Positions 33,607 to 45,612 of a stretch of DNA of 64,000 bases are shown piece after piece. Position numbers and translations under genes: made by a program. Below the pieces are notes generated by a model. The model worked only from the letters and a program-made list of their open reading frames with translations. It ran no database searches and had not been told where the DNA came from. The number at the start of each line of letters is the position of its first letter. Position 1 is the stretch's first letter. This stretch comes from Cymodocea nodosa (lineage: Eukaryota > Streptophyta > Magnoliopsida > Alismatales > Cymodoceaceae): the NCBI GenBank assembly GCA_036874045.1, contig CM072341.1:8258501-8322500 (forward strand). The letters are read 5' to 3'.

Positions 33607-34743
33607 ATGGAATTGATGAAATTATCACTAGATGCATTGAGGGAAGTACTGAATAACTTATCAGCTAAATATCTGTGCAGATTGTGTTGTGTGTCAAAGG
33701 AAATTAAAGAATGTGTTAGTGAAAAATATTTTTATGGACTACAAGCTGCAAAGATGACTAATATTAGAGATGAATTTTTATGGAAGACATTTAATCGTAG
33801 TTCAATCAGCTATGAATATCTAAATTTGGAAGAAACTACTAGAATTCCACCCAATATGTAAAAAGGAATAAATCATATTATGGGAATAGATGAAGGATTA
33901 ATTATTTACAAAACCAAACCAAGGTATGCAATTCTGTTACCCAATATTTTGATTAGAAATCCTATTACTAGAGAAGAATGGAATATAGGAAAGCCTAATA
34001 GATTTGAAGTACCAACTGAAAATTGTGGGTCAGCATTAACATTTTTTGATAAAAATTCGACCATTCCTGAAAAATTGTATTACTAGAGACCAACTAGAAA
34101 TTGGGATGAGGATTTATGCTTAAGTATGTATAATTTTTTGACTAAATCTTGGACTAAAAATACTATGATATATCTAGGATAGAAAGTATTAATTAACAGC
34201 ATACATGTCATACTTGATGGATATATATCTAGTTACAAATATATCAGTTACATTTAGATCTGATTTATACATAGTAAGCATAGATAGTTATGTTGACGAC
34301 TTTATAGAAATATTGCTTATACCTAATGATATAGCTAAACCACCATCTACAGAACATGATAAAATTCAATTAGGAGTATGATATAATGAATATGATGATC
34401 CTACTTTGTGTTTAGTAAGATGGTGGGATGAACTGATGAAATTTCAAATATAGATTATGAAAGATCTAAATGAATGGAAGTGGGAAGAGGAATATATTGA
34501 AATATATGTAGAAACAGAAACAACTCCATAATCTTGGAACAGAAAAGGATCGCTTTCTGCATTTCAATTCACTAATGGTAATACACTTATATTTAGTATT
34601 GATAACATACTGCAAGTTTACAAGTTAAAAAAGAGAGCAGACTGCATTAAAATAGAATTAATAGCAAGAAGAATTATGCCTAAAAAGTTTGCTTGGACTG
34701 ACATGTTTATTCCATTGGTCGTTACTTTTCAATTATGTTCTTA
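33607..34743 (+). pseudogene. F-box protein gene (F-box plus FBA-like domain), copy A
   Basis: F-box proteins are substrate receptors of SCF ubiquitin ligases: the F-box binds SKP1 and the C-terminal domain binds the target. The ATG at 33607 opens MELMKLSLDALREVLNNLSA, then KYLCRLCCVSKEIKECV, a good F-box (about residues 5-43). Downstream, NIGKPNRFEVPTE, VILDGYIS and WWDELMKFQI match the pattern of the plant F-box-associated (FBA) domain. It ends near 34743. Stops at 33859 and 34084, more later, and at least one frameshift near 34210 disable it. It sits between an Athila-type gag and that element's 3' region, in the same orientation, so it travels inside a retrotransposon. The family name is from motif memory, not a search. 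Homologous to 56531-57668. Confidence 0.75.
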
Positions 34744-36558
34744 AATTGTGATTTTGTACTTTTAATGTTGTGTGTACTCTGCATTTATATTTAGAAAGAA
34801 AAAAAAAATTAGTTTCTGTTTTAATTTCTATAAAAAAAAAATATATCAATCCAATTTGTTGGTATCTGTTGTAGGAAACCAACTAGCTTGCTTGTGAGAC
34901 ACCAAAGGCATAGGATCCTGGTTTCCACACAAGACACTGATTTAACAATTTATGTTTTGTTGTTAAGTTGTTATTTTGCTATATATTCTACTTTTATTTG
35001 TGAATGAAATATTTTTCAAAATCAAAAGTCGAAAGATATTGAAGGAGATACAAAGAACAAGGTATGTAATTAATTACCTACCTTGAATTTACATTCAAAC
35101 TCAATTCGTGGAGTTATTCATTAACTCAACGAATTAAGTTCGTTGAGTTAGGTGCTAAGTCAATGAAACAATATTCATGTCTGCTAATATTTTCTATATT
35201 TACTGTAAAATCTTTTACATTGAGGACAATGCAAAATGTAGGTATGGGAGAGAGGTAATTAGATTAAATCCAAGTAACCTTGTTAATTAGAGGAACTAGA
35301 ATTGTGTTGCATATTTTTGTAGAAACTAAAATTTTTTTTTATGAATTTGCTGTAACTAACCGAAAATTCCTATAATTATCTGATAATTGAAACTATAAAA
35401 AAATTATGACTGCTTGAATGTTATATTTAGAATCTTATATAAGATGCTACAAATTTTACTATTAATACAAATCTAGATATAGTATCTTATGTTTTTACTG
35501 AATTTTATGAGTTTAAAGTTTCACAATTTTAAAGAAATCAAAATGTTTAACTGAAACTTAGGAAATGATCTGAAATCCTGAAAGAGCTTAAATATTGTTT
35601 TTTGGATTAAATGAAATACATATGATCAAGGATACATTTAATTTGATTGATTAAACTTGTAGAATGATTTATGTGTAAATCTTATTAAACTATAGAAAAA
35701 GTATGAGCATATTGATATAGACTCACGTTTTCAATAAATTATAGAAGTAGGATTATATGAGATTTGTGTTTTATTGCATCTGTATTAATGAAATACTTAT
35801 ATATACTGTGTTGAAAAGGGAAAAGAGGAAAAAAAGAGAAAAACTTTGAGAGTTTATTGATTTATTTGGTCACAAGTCTTTTGTACTTAAGCAGATAGGT
35901 ATGTAAAGATTGTTAACCTAAAAAAAGACTCTTTAAATCTGACAACCTAAGATCCTGATCAGATCTGGGATTATTGATTGAAAGCTCGATACATGGGTAC
36001 ATTAGAAAGCTCTTGTATGATTCAAACTTTTCAAATTAACTTTTAAAGTAAAAATATGCATATACTATTCTAAAAAGATAAAAGTGTTTTGTGAAAATAT
36101 AGAAATCTTTTGAATCGAGTATATTTTCTGTTATTTATGATTACTAAAGTATGAATCTAGATTAGACTTTTGAAGTTGCTTGTGTGAGATACAATTTATT
36201 ATTCTTCTTGTTTTAATCATATTGACTTGGATTGTGTTTTGATTCATATGTAATTAAAATTTATTCTGGAAATCATATTGGAAAATTCAAGATAACAGAT
36301 GTTTGAAAAAATGATAATATAATTACCAACTATGTGATGCTAATATATTTTGTATGTAATTTACATATGTTTTAAATATATTTGCAGATGGAGAGGAGAA
36401 AACAATATTAAATTAGATTACTGAATTAATATAGAGTATATTTATATTAATCTAATCTATGTGTTCTGAAGAAATAAAATGAAGAATTAATTTTAGCACT
36501 TGAGAAAAGACCAACTAGTTAGATCTTAGTAGTTTGCTAAGGGACTAGCAAAAGTTAA
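34744..36558 (+). other. Long 3' region of F-box element A
   Basis: No coding signal. In order: poly-A runs; a stem GTTGGT/ACCAAC near 34858; a donor-like AAGGTATGTAAT near 35060; GTTGAGTTA/TAACTCAAC motifs; ACATTGAGGACAATG near 35217 followed by a purine run; then about 35410-36390 homologous to the copia block at 2674-4345. Copy B (57669-59394) has the same order. Confidence 0.7.
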
Positions 36559-36570
36559 GTATGGGGGAAG
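36559..36570 (+). promoter_or_regulatory. Polypurine tract, F-box element A
   Basis: GTATGGGGGAAG directly before the LTR start TGTTTAGAATG; identical in copy B at 59395-59406. Confidence 0.8.
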
Positions 36571-39235
36571 TGTTTAGAATGAAAAAGTGCATAAAATTAA
36601 GGCTTAAATGATGGTTAATTGCATAATATTTATCTTATCATATGAGAATTAAGCCATTATGTTATAATTGCATTGTTATATGCTTTAATGAAAGAATCTA
36701 CATAATTTCAAGGAATTAGAATTAATTAAGTATATTTCTAAACTATCGACGAATTACAAGCTTTTTATTTCCTAAGTCTCTGAAATGTCTGTTATTTTGG
36801 AGAGTTATATTTCATGTATGAGACAATTATGTTTTAAACGCTAAAATAATATTCAAGTACATAGAAACAACTCGTTGAGTTACAGGTTTAAAGGTATAAA
36901 AAGATCACATGAGAACTCATTGAGTTAGCGAGTAAAAAGTTGTAAGTTATATATCTGAACTCGTTAAGTTAAGATTTATGCACATGTTGTATTTAAATGT
37001 TTTATTATGTCACGTGAGTTGCACATGTATAACTCGTTAAGTTAGCATAACTATATACGTTGAGTTACTTGATATACATTAAGGTAACACGTTGTGTTAG
37101 TATTATAAGCTTATAAGTTATTTCTTATTTGCACGTGTTTTATAGTTAAATCAACGAAGTAAGTCCGTTGAGTTACACTAAATCCACAGACCATTTATTT
37201 TCTAACATGCCATTGTAGTAGTTGCAAAAATAGGAAATTCAAAGGAAAACCACGATTGCACGTATCACGCAAGAATTCACTCGTAGAATGAAGAAGAAAT
37301 CGCCATCATTGATATGAATGAAGAAAATCCAACCAATCATTTAAGTAGAAATGGTTATTACTGAAAGAAATATAAAAGAAGAGGAGAAAGGTGAAAAAGT
37401 TTGTAGGTGGAGAACCACGCTAACTGTAGGAAGCATCAGAAGTTCCCTAAAGCTCCACAACACCACCAAAATCACCAACCATCAGAGGTCTATAAGGATA
37501 CTTTTCGAATGTCGGGTTGATTCCAAGCCAAACACGGTGACTATCAACCATTGTGAGGAGTGATCGCGTCGTAGAAAGAAAAGTCATTTTCACCAAGCAC
37601 CGACTCATATCTTAGGAGATCATAAAGCTTCTAGCCTTGGTTTCGGGTTGATGCTAGTATGCTAAAGAGGATATCAACTTACAATTCTTGATTTACAATT
37701 CTATAGGGAGAGGAGGCAAAATTGTAAGTGATTAAGTTTTCAGTGGTGTAATCGTGTCACATGTAGTGACGGAAGATTTATGCACATGTTGTATTTAAAT
37801 GTTTTATTATATCACGTGAGTTGCACATGTATAACTCGTTAAGTTAGCATAACTATACGCATTGAGTTACTTGATATACATTAAGGTAACACATTGTGTT
37901 AGTATTATAAGCTTATAAGTTATTTCTTATTTGCACGTGTTTTATAGTTAAATCAATGAAGTAAGTCCATTGAGTTACACTAACTCCATAGACCATTTAT
38001 TTTCTAACATGCCATTGTAGTAGTTGCAAAAATAGGAAATTCAAAGGAAAACCACGATTGCACATATCACGCAAGAATTCACTCGTAGAATGAAGAAGAA
38101 ATCGCCATCATTGATATGAATGAAGGAAATCCAACCAATCATTTAAGTAGAAACAATTATTACTGAAAGAAATATAAAAGAAGAGGAGAAAGGTGAAAAA
38201 GTGTGTAGGTGGAGAACCACGCTAAAAGCTCCACAACACCATCAAAATCACCAACCATCAAAGGTCTGTGTGGATACTTTTCAAATGTCGGGTTGATTCC
38301 AAGTCAAACACAGTGACTATCAACCATTGTGAGGAGTGATCGCGTCATAGGAAGGAAAACCATTTTCACCAAGCACTGACTCATATCTCAAGAGATCATA
38401 AAGCTTCTAGCCTTGGTTTCGAGTTGATGCCAGTATGCTGAAGAGGAGATCAACTTACAATTCTTGATTCGCGATTCTATAGGGAGAAGAGGCAAGATTG
38501 TAAGTGATTAAGTTTTCAGTGGTGTAATCGTGTCACATGTAGTGATTAAGTTTGCTCATCTTCAAGAACATATCAAAACAAAAATACCAAAAACAATTAA
38601 TTATCTGTGTTTACAATTAGTATTAAAGTGTTGTATTGTTTATTTTGTATCGTGATTAATGTTATCATTGTCAATATTGTGAATGTTTTATGTTTATTTG
38701 ATTTAGAAAATAGTTTTATTATTTATTGAACTTGATTCGTTGTAGATACTTAAAGACTTTAATAGTTACTATTTGAAATATCTAAATGTTAATGTTACTT
38801 AATGACAAATCTAATATTAACTAACATTAAAAAGCTTAATTAATGTTATTTACATTCTATGGAATTGCCCAATGGTTAGCCAAATTCCTTTGTGAATAAC
38901 AATATTTAACTAGAAAGGTAGACTCGTAGAGTTAACTTAAGTCCACAAGGTTAGTCCATTGAGTTAACCATAACTCCACGAACTAAGTCCATTGAGTTAA
39001 TTGTAACTCAACAAAGTGCTTAATTGAACACATACAAACTCCAATTTAAAGAAAAAATAGTACACAATTCTTACTCAATCTCTATGGGATTAACCTGTAC
39101 TTGCACACAAATACAATATACATTGTGCACTTGCAGTTAAAAATACAAATTGGACTTAATATCTAATTTGTGTGAAAAGTTGTTTGTTTACTCTTAAAAG
39201 AATTTATTAATATAAGCACAAAAACAAATCAAACA
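36571..39235 (+). repeat. LTR of F-box element A, enlarged by an internal duplication
   Basis: TGTTTAGAATG...CAAACA, 2665 bases, followed by a primer-site-like motif. U3 has CACGTG at 37011 and 37132 and ACTCGTTAAGTTAG motifs collinear with the copia U3. Near the end is GTGCACTTGCAGTT, as in other gypsy LTRs here. Confidence 0.75.
36971..38546 (+). repeat. ~800-bp tandem duplication inside the LTR
   Basis: Unit 1 about 36971-37772, unit 2 about 37773-38546, offset 802 bases. Unit 2 lacks about 26 bases around 38222. The LTRs at 39290 and 59407 have one unit each. Confidence 0.85.
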
Positions 39236-41205
39236 AGTTTTCTAGCATCGCCTAATAGACAAGTTTCTGATATAACTTTTCACAACAAACTAGTGCGTTA
39301 AAAGCTTTGAAATTCTTAAGTATCTAAATTGTTTGTTATTTCGGAGAGTTACATTTCATGTATCAGATAGTTATGTTTTAAACGTTTAAAGAATACTTTA
39401 TTATTTCTTGGAGTACTTGTGTTGTATCCTTAATTTGTGACTTAAGTGGTTTTTCAATAAGTTAGGTGCTAACTATCCAAAATGTGTTTGAGCATCGGAT
39501 AGTTAGGTTTGCAAGTATCTGAAATATCCTTTTATCATAAAACTTCCTAAGGACACGTGTTGTGATCTAGGAACTTAAGTTATCTTTCAAAAGGTTAAGT
39601 GCTAATTATCTGAACTACATATAAGTTTCGGATACTTATAGTTGTAACTATACGAAATATCTAAACTCATTAAGTTAAAATTATGCATGTGTTGAAATTA
39701 AATGCTTTATTATGTCACGTGAGTTGCACATATTTAACTCGTTAAGTTAGCATAACTATATGCGTTGGGTTACTTGAATATACACTAAGGTAATGTGTTA
39801 TGTTAGTGTTATAAGCTTATAAGTTATTTCTTTATTACATATGTTTTATAGATAAGTCAAAGAAGTAAGTCTGTTGAGTTACACTAACTCTATGGACCAC
39901 TTATTTTTTAACATGCTACTATAGCAATTGCAGAAACAAGAAATACGGAGGAAAACCACGATTGCACGTATCACACAAGAATTAACTCGTGGAATGAAAA
40001 AGAAATCACCATCATTGATATGAATGAAGGAAATCCAACCGATCATTTAAGCAGAAGTAGTTACTACTAAAAGAAATATAAAAGAAGAGGAGAAAAATGA
40101 AGAAAAGTGTGTGGGTGAAGGACCACGCTAACTGTAGGAAGCGTTAGAAGTTTCCTGAAGCTCCATAACACCACCAACATCACCAACCTTCGGAGGTCTG
40201 TGAGGATACTTTTTGGATGTCGGGTTGATTCCAAGCCAAACACGGTGATTGACAACCATTGTGAGGAGTGATCGTGTCACGGGAAGGGAAGCTATTTTCA
40301 CCAAGCACCAACTCATATATTAGGAGATTGTAAAGCTTCTAGCCTTGGTTTCGAGTTGATGCTAGTATACTAAAGAGGAGATCAACTTACAAGTCTTGGT
40401 TCGCGATTCTATAGGGAGAGGAGGCAAGATTGTAAGTGATTAAATTTTCAATGGTGTAATCGTGTTGCATGTAATGGCGAAAGTTCTTACTATCGATAGA
40501 GATTTTTACATTTCACCTTTCGCTCATCTTTAGGAACATATCAAAACAAAAATACCAAAAACAACTAATTATTTGTATTTACATTTAGTATTAATGTATT
40601 GTATTATTTGTTTTGTATCATGATTAATGTTATCATTATTAGTATTGTAAATGTTTTATGTTTGTTTGATCTAGAAAATATAAAATAGTTTTATTGTTTA
40701 CTAAAATTGATTCGTCTAGAATACTCAAGAAATCTTAATGATTACTATTTGAAATATTTGAATGTTAGTGTTGCTTAATGACAAATCTCAGATTAACTAA
40801 CATTAAAAAACTTAATTGATGTTATTTACATTCTGTGGAACCGCCCAATGGATAGCCGAATTCCTTTATGAATAGTAGTATTTAACTAGAGAGGTAGGCT
40901 CATGGAGTTAACTTAAGTCCATAAAGTTAGTTTGTTGAGTTAACTATAACTTCACGAACTAAGTCCATCGAGTTAACTGTAACTCAATGAAGTGCTTAAC
41001 TTAACACATATAAACTCCAATACAAAAATAAAAATAATACACAATTCTTACTCAATCTCTATGGTTCGACCTATAATTTCACACAAATACAATATACACT
41101 ATGCACTTGTAGTTAAGAACAAATTAGATTTAATATCTAATTTATGAAAATTATTTGTTTACTTTTAGCAAAACTTATGAATATACATTTAAAAGTAATT
41201 GAACA
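39236..41205 (+). repeat. Primer-site remnant and second, 5'-truncated F-box-family LTR
   Basis: After the LTR end at 39235, AGTTTTCTAGCATCGCC has the layout of the intact leader AGTTTTTGGCGTCGTTGCC at 43154, so it is a decayed tRNA-Asp-type site. From about 39290 a second LTR begins without its first ~190 bases and ends GAACA at 41205. It has no 800-bp duplication. The arrangement LTR, short internal stub, LTR suggests deletion or recombination. Confidence 0.6.
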
Positions 41206-41540
41206 ACAACGTGTTAAGTTAGCATTATAAACTTAAAGTTATTATTATTACACGTGGTAAATGCTTTATTGTTTAAGACATTTATTTACTAGTTCGATAA
41301 GTTATCTAAGGATTTTCGGATACTTACAAGCTTAACCATCCAAAACTCAAACTCATTTCAGATAGTTAGCATCTAACCTTCCAAAAGATAACTTAAGTCA
41401 CGTTTCTAGGTCACGACACGTGTCTCACTAGTTTTTATGATACAAAGGTATTTTGGATACTTTGAAAACTTAACTATCTGATACTTAAACACTTTTTGAT
41501 GAGTTAGCATCTAACCTTTCGAAAGATAGGTTAAGCTAGT
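41206..41540 (+). repeat. Copia LTR fragment, left part, interrupted by the Athila element
   Basis: Matches copia LTR sequence corresponding to about 8147-8430 of the 7613 copy, ending GGTTAAGCTAGT. It continues at 51860. The front of this LTR is missing; it abuts the gypsy LTR end. Confidence 0.75.
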
Positions 41541-43153
41541 TGTTCAAGCTTTAATTTTGCCCATTTTTAATGAATTTTATAAGTAATTTTGCATGATATT
41601 ATCTATCTATGGTGGATAAATGATATTAATTATGGGTAATATAAGTCTTGAAATATAGTACAATATAGAAATTTAATTAACAAGTGCATCCCCATTAGAT
41701 ATAATTTTACATATAACTCATTGATTTTATTTTAAATGTCCTATCCTATGTTGGCTAACATCTCTTGGAGTTCAATTTCCATTAATTATAGGTAACACAC
41801 ATGTGGAAGGAGGTTATTGCAAAAGACAAAAAGAAGATGTAAATAATCAAAGTTGGTGGACTAAATTTTAAAGAAGTGGACATGCCAACACCTCATTGGC
41901 TCCCTTAGATCTATGGATTCTCATTGGAGGGTGATACACTCGATGTTGGAAGAGGTGGAATCGGACGAGAAAAGCATGCACAGAAGACGTACGCGTGGAA
42001 GACGTGCATCTAGGAGACAACGCACGCAAGAATTCGTTCGCCCGGTGGAGAGAATTATTTAAAGCCGGAAGAAATATCCGCGACCGAGAGTCCCGCGACC
42101 GAGAGTCTCGCGATCGAGAGTTCTGCGTCCGAGAGACAACGTGCGCGAGAGGTGGAGACGCGACTGAGCATCCAAGCATCCTTGTGGGAGTGAAAGCTCT
42201 TCCCAAGCTCTCTAATAAAGCTCCATTGTGCAAGTTCCTCTACTACAGATTTTCAAAGCTCACCAAGGTAGTGACAGCCCTTGGAAAGTTTGTTTTCTAG
42301 TAGTAGAGGAAAGCTAGAGGAGTTTGGTAGAGATACACTTCTTGTTTATGATGTCTTAGTAGGATTAAATGTGTGTTCAAGTTTAATTACTGCATTGTTC
42401 TCTTAATTTCAGTTTACATTCATTTGATTTGTTGGGACCATACATAGGGCTTTCACAAGAGTGGTCGACACCTATGTATGGTATACTTGGCACATATGAA
42501 TGTGAAGTGTTGATTCAAGGAGAAGAAGAGGAGTATAAGAATTTGGAAGTATATTGTGTTGAATTTCTTCTTAATGAAGAACCTCTCATTTACCTTAGTT
42601 GTTAATTTTAATTTTAGTAGTTAGCTGAATTTGTTATACCTTATATTGATCACATTATGTCCAAATCAATCTCCAAAAAGAATTTCTAATGCAAACAGTA
42701 TAGTATAGTTCAGCTAGATTAGCAAATAGCATAGTTGCATGCATTTAGTATAAATTAGAATAGAGTAGCATAGCCTATTGAACCTTGTTGTTTTATATTT
42801 CTTTCCTTAATATTGATGCATTGATATCACTTCCGAAATCACGTGGAACTTGTGTGCATGTTATAATTGAATGAGTTGATAGATTTACAAGTAAAGAAAT
42901 TGATTCACATTACCATTTTCCACTACACATTGCCTTGAAATTGCATGATTTGTGAGCTTGTGTTAACTTTGATTATTCTACATTCACATGTCATTAATTT
43001 ACTGAAGTATACCTAAGAGCTTGAAGAACAAGTTGAGTAATAGTTGATTAAGTCATAAACACAATCCTTGTGGAAGAATGACCTGTATTTGTCATGTACA
43101 CCAAAAGAACTGTGCACTTGCAGTAAAGCTTGAGCTAAAAATATAGCTCAACA
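41541..43153 (+). repeat. 5' LTR of the Athila element
   Basis: TGTTCAAGCTTTAATTTTG...AGCTCAACA. A GC-rich segment (about 41930-42190) contains tandem GCGACCGAGAGTC units; the 3' LTR has one unit fewer, accounting for the 16-base length difference. TATTTAAAG near 42055 is a TATA candidate. The ORFs on both strands here are by-products of base composition. Confidence 0.93.
42437..42482 (+). other. Perfect 12-bp inverted repeat in the LTR
   Basis: ACCATACATAGG (42437-42448) and CCTATGTATGGT (42471-42482) with a 22-base loop; present again in the 3' LTR near 51144-51189. The LTR-like region at 17311-17354 has a stem of the same length and similar loop but different bases. Confidence 0.7.
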
Positions 43154-43159
43154 AGTTTT

Positions 43160-43176
43160 TGGCGTCGTTGCCGGGG
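43160..43176 (+). promoter_or_regulatory. Primer-binding site for tRNA-Asp
   Basis: TGGCGTCGTTGCCGGGG matches the complement of the plant tRNA-Asp 3' end at 16 of 17 positions, six bases after the LTR end. Use of this tRNA fits the Athila lineage. Confidence 0.9.
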
Positions 43177-43302
43177 ATTGGCAATTTGGCTTAGTTTATT
43201 TTTACCATATTTGAAGTTCTTAATTGGTTGTTTGATAAATTTTCATAAACATATCTTTCTTGTGCTTAGTTGTGAATTTTATTGCTTAAATTTCTTGCAA
43301 GT

Positions 43303-45612
43303 ATGTCAAATTTTCATCATGATGATCCTTTTAAGTTTATAAATGATTTTTTATCTGAAAGTGCTTGTTCTTATTGCCATGTAAAAGGTCATGATGAAAG
43401 CATATGTACCAACAAGTTATTTAATATAAAAATTCAACTAGTAGAAGAAACAACTCATGTTAGTGATGAATATGATGTCTTGCATGATGCTATTGAGTTT
43501 TCTTACGATTTTGATATGCATAAATCTCATATTGATGAAAGAAATGATGTTTGTGATTGCTCTCATGTTAGTAGTAGGTCTATAGAAGAGTCCATGAGGA
43601 ATATAGAGAGAATCATAGAGTTAGGAGATACCTATTATGTTGCCACTAAGCTCCTACAACAAAAAGAAGATGTAATTGTCATAGATGATGAAGAAGACTC
43701 TAATGTAGATAAAAACGTGAATTTAATCTTAAGATCTGGAAAAACCATAGAAAGAAACATATTAGAACATGAAAGTGAAGAGAAACAAAGTGAAGAAAAC
43801 GTAGATGAAAAGGAAGAAAATATGTTGACAAGAGATGAACACAAGGATGTAGAACTAGAACATGAAGGAGTTGAACTTGAAAAATATCTAATGGATGAAA
43901 CTAATGAAGAATTAATTGAAGAAAACCCTATTATAGACTTAGAAATGGATAAAAAGAAAGAAGAAACATCTGAAAATATGAACAACAAACCACCATTTCC
44001 TAGTCGGCTTGACAACAACAAAGAAAATGAGGAAAATGAAGCTATAAGAACCATATTTGAGAAAATCAATGGTAATATGCCTATGTTAGAATTAATTAGA
44101 AAAATTCCAGCATATGGGAGGGTGCTTAAAAACCTTTGTACCAAGCATAGGAAGCCAAGAAAAAAATTAAGTAAGCAAGTTTATTTAACCGAGTTAAGTA
44201 GTTCAATGTTGTTAGATAGTTTAGCTAAAAAATTCAATGATCCTGGTGTTCCTCTAATAACTTGCTTAATAGGGAATGTTTTAATTGAAAAAGCATTATT
44301 AGATCTTGGTGTAGGAGTTAACGTGATGCCAAAACACTTATATGAACAATTGGGAATCACAGGAATTAAGAAAACTAGAACACTAATTAAACTAGCTGAT
44401 AGATCATATAGGAGTCCCATGGGTATTGTAGAAGATGTCTTAATTCAAATTGAAGATTTTATATACCCAGCCGACTTTATCATTTTAGAAACCAATGCAC
44501 TAACTTGTGAACCAAATGAATCTACATTGATCCTAGGGAGACCATTCTTAGCAACTATTAATGCCCACATTAATTGCAAAAATGGTAAAATGTCAATCTC
44601 CTTTAACAATAAGGTGATATCATTGAACATTTTTAAAAGAGATAGGACTATAAACCATCAAGTAGATGACAACATTAGTGTAAGCATTTCTGAATTATTT
44701 GAAGAAGTTGAAAATAGTAGTAATGAGGAAGAACTTAGTGCTGAAATTTGCTTTCTAGACGTTGAAGATAATCTAGAACACAAGGCATCGTTACAAGAGA
44801 ATAGTGGAGAGCATGAAATGAATAATGACTTGATTTTAGAAGTTAAGGAAAGGAATAAATTAAAAGCACTCCCACAAAATTTGAAATATGCATTTATAGA
44901 TAAGCAAAATGAATATCCTGTTATAATTGGAGCAAACTTAATCCCAAACCAAGAAGAAAAATTAATGAAGATATTAAGTAAAAACAAGAGAGCTCTTGGT
45001 TGGCAATTGAGTGACATTGTAGGAGTTAGTCCCACTATAGTTCAACATAGAATTATCCTAGAAGATGAGAACTATGCCTTTAGAGAACCTCAACGTAGAT
45101 TAAATCCCCAAATGAGTGAGGTGGTAAAGAAGGAGATAGTTAAATGGCTTGACAATGGCATTATATACCCTATTAGTGATAGTAGGTGGGTAAGCCGTGT
45201 GCATGTAGTACCTAAGAAATCGGGCTTTACAGTAGTTGAAAATCAAGATCATGAGTTAGTGCCTACTAAAATAAAAACTAGTTGGAGGGTATGTATTGAT
45301 TATCGTAAATTGAATTCTGCAACTCGTAAAGATCATTTCCCATTGCCATTTGTTGAACAAATGCTAGAAAGGTTAGCTGGACATGAATTTTATTGTTTTC
45401 TTGATGGATACTCTGGGTACAATCAAATACCCATAATCTCTAAGGATCAAGAGAAGACTACTTTTACTTGTCCAAGCGGAACCTATGCTTTTAGGCATAT
45501 GCCTTTCGGTTTATGTAATGCGCCTACAACATTTCAAAGATGCATGGCAGGAATTTTTTATGATATGAATGAAAAAAATTTAGAAATTTTCTGTTTTTGG
45601 CAAAAATTTTGA
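43303..45612 (+). pseudogene. pol: Athila protease and reverse transcriptase, RT catalytic box deleted
   Basis: First ATG at 43303 (MSNFHHDDPFKF). Residues 22-35 form a CX2CX4HX4C knuckle (CSYCHVKGHDESIC), but the usual gag capsid domain is absent. A long acidic region (about residues 100-240) follows. The protease has LLDLGVGVNVMP with the active-site Asp near residue 334; the DLG form is typical of Athila. RT has WRVCIDYRKLNSATRKDHFP and FLDGYSGYNQIP, keeping the first catalytic Asp near residue 701. At 45588-45590 about 14 bases are missing where the (Y/F)MDDF box belongs: LEIF runs out of frame and SVFG-type text resumes in the next frame. RT is therefore dead and the ORF stops at 45612. 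Up to there the frame is fully open for ~770 codons. Confidence 0.93.

Noticed and set aside
37351..37563. 70-codon ORF, with reverse counterparts at 40067-40316
   Set aside because: Lies inside the LTR of the F-box family, and no matching long ORF is seen in the other LTR copies.
41868..42300. ORFs of 121 and 101 codons in the Athila LTR, repeated near 50583-51006
   Set aside because: They arise from a GC-rich, repeat-bearing LTR segment present in both LTRs; no domain.
43635..45035. Minus-strand ORFs of 61-169 codons
   Set aside because: Shadows of the plus-strand pol ORF.
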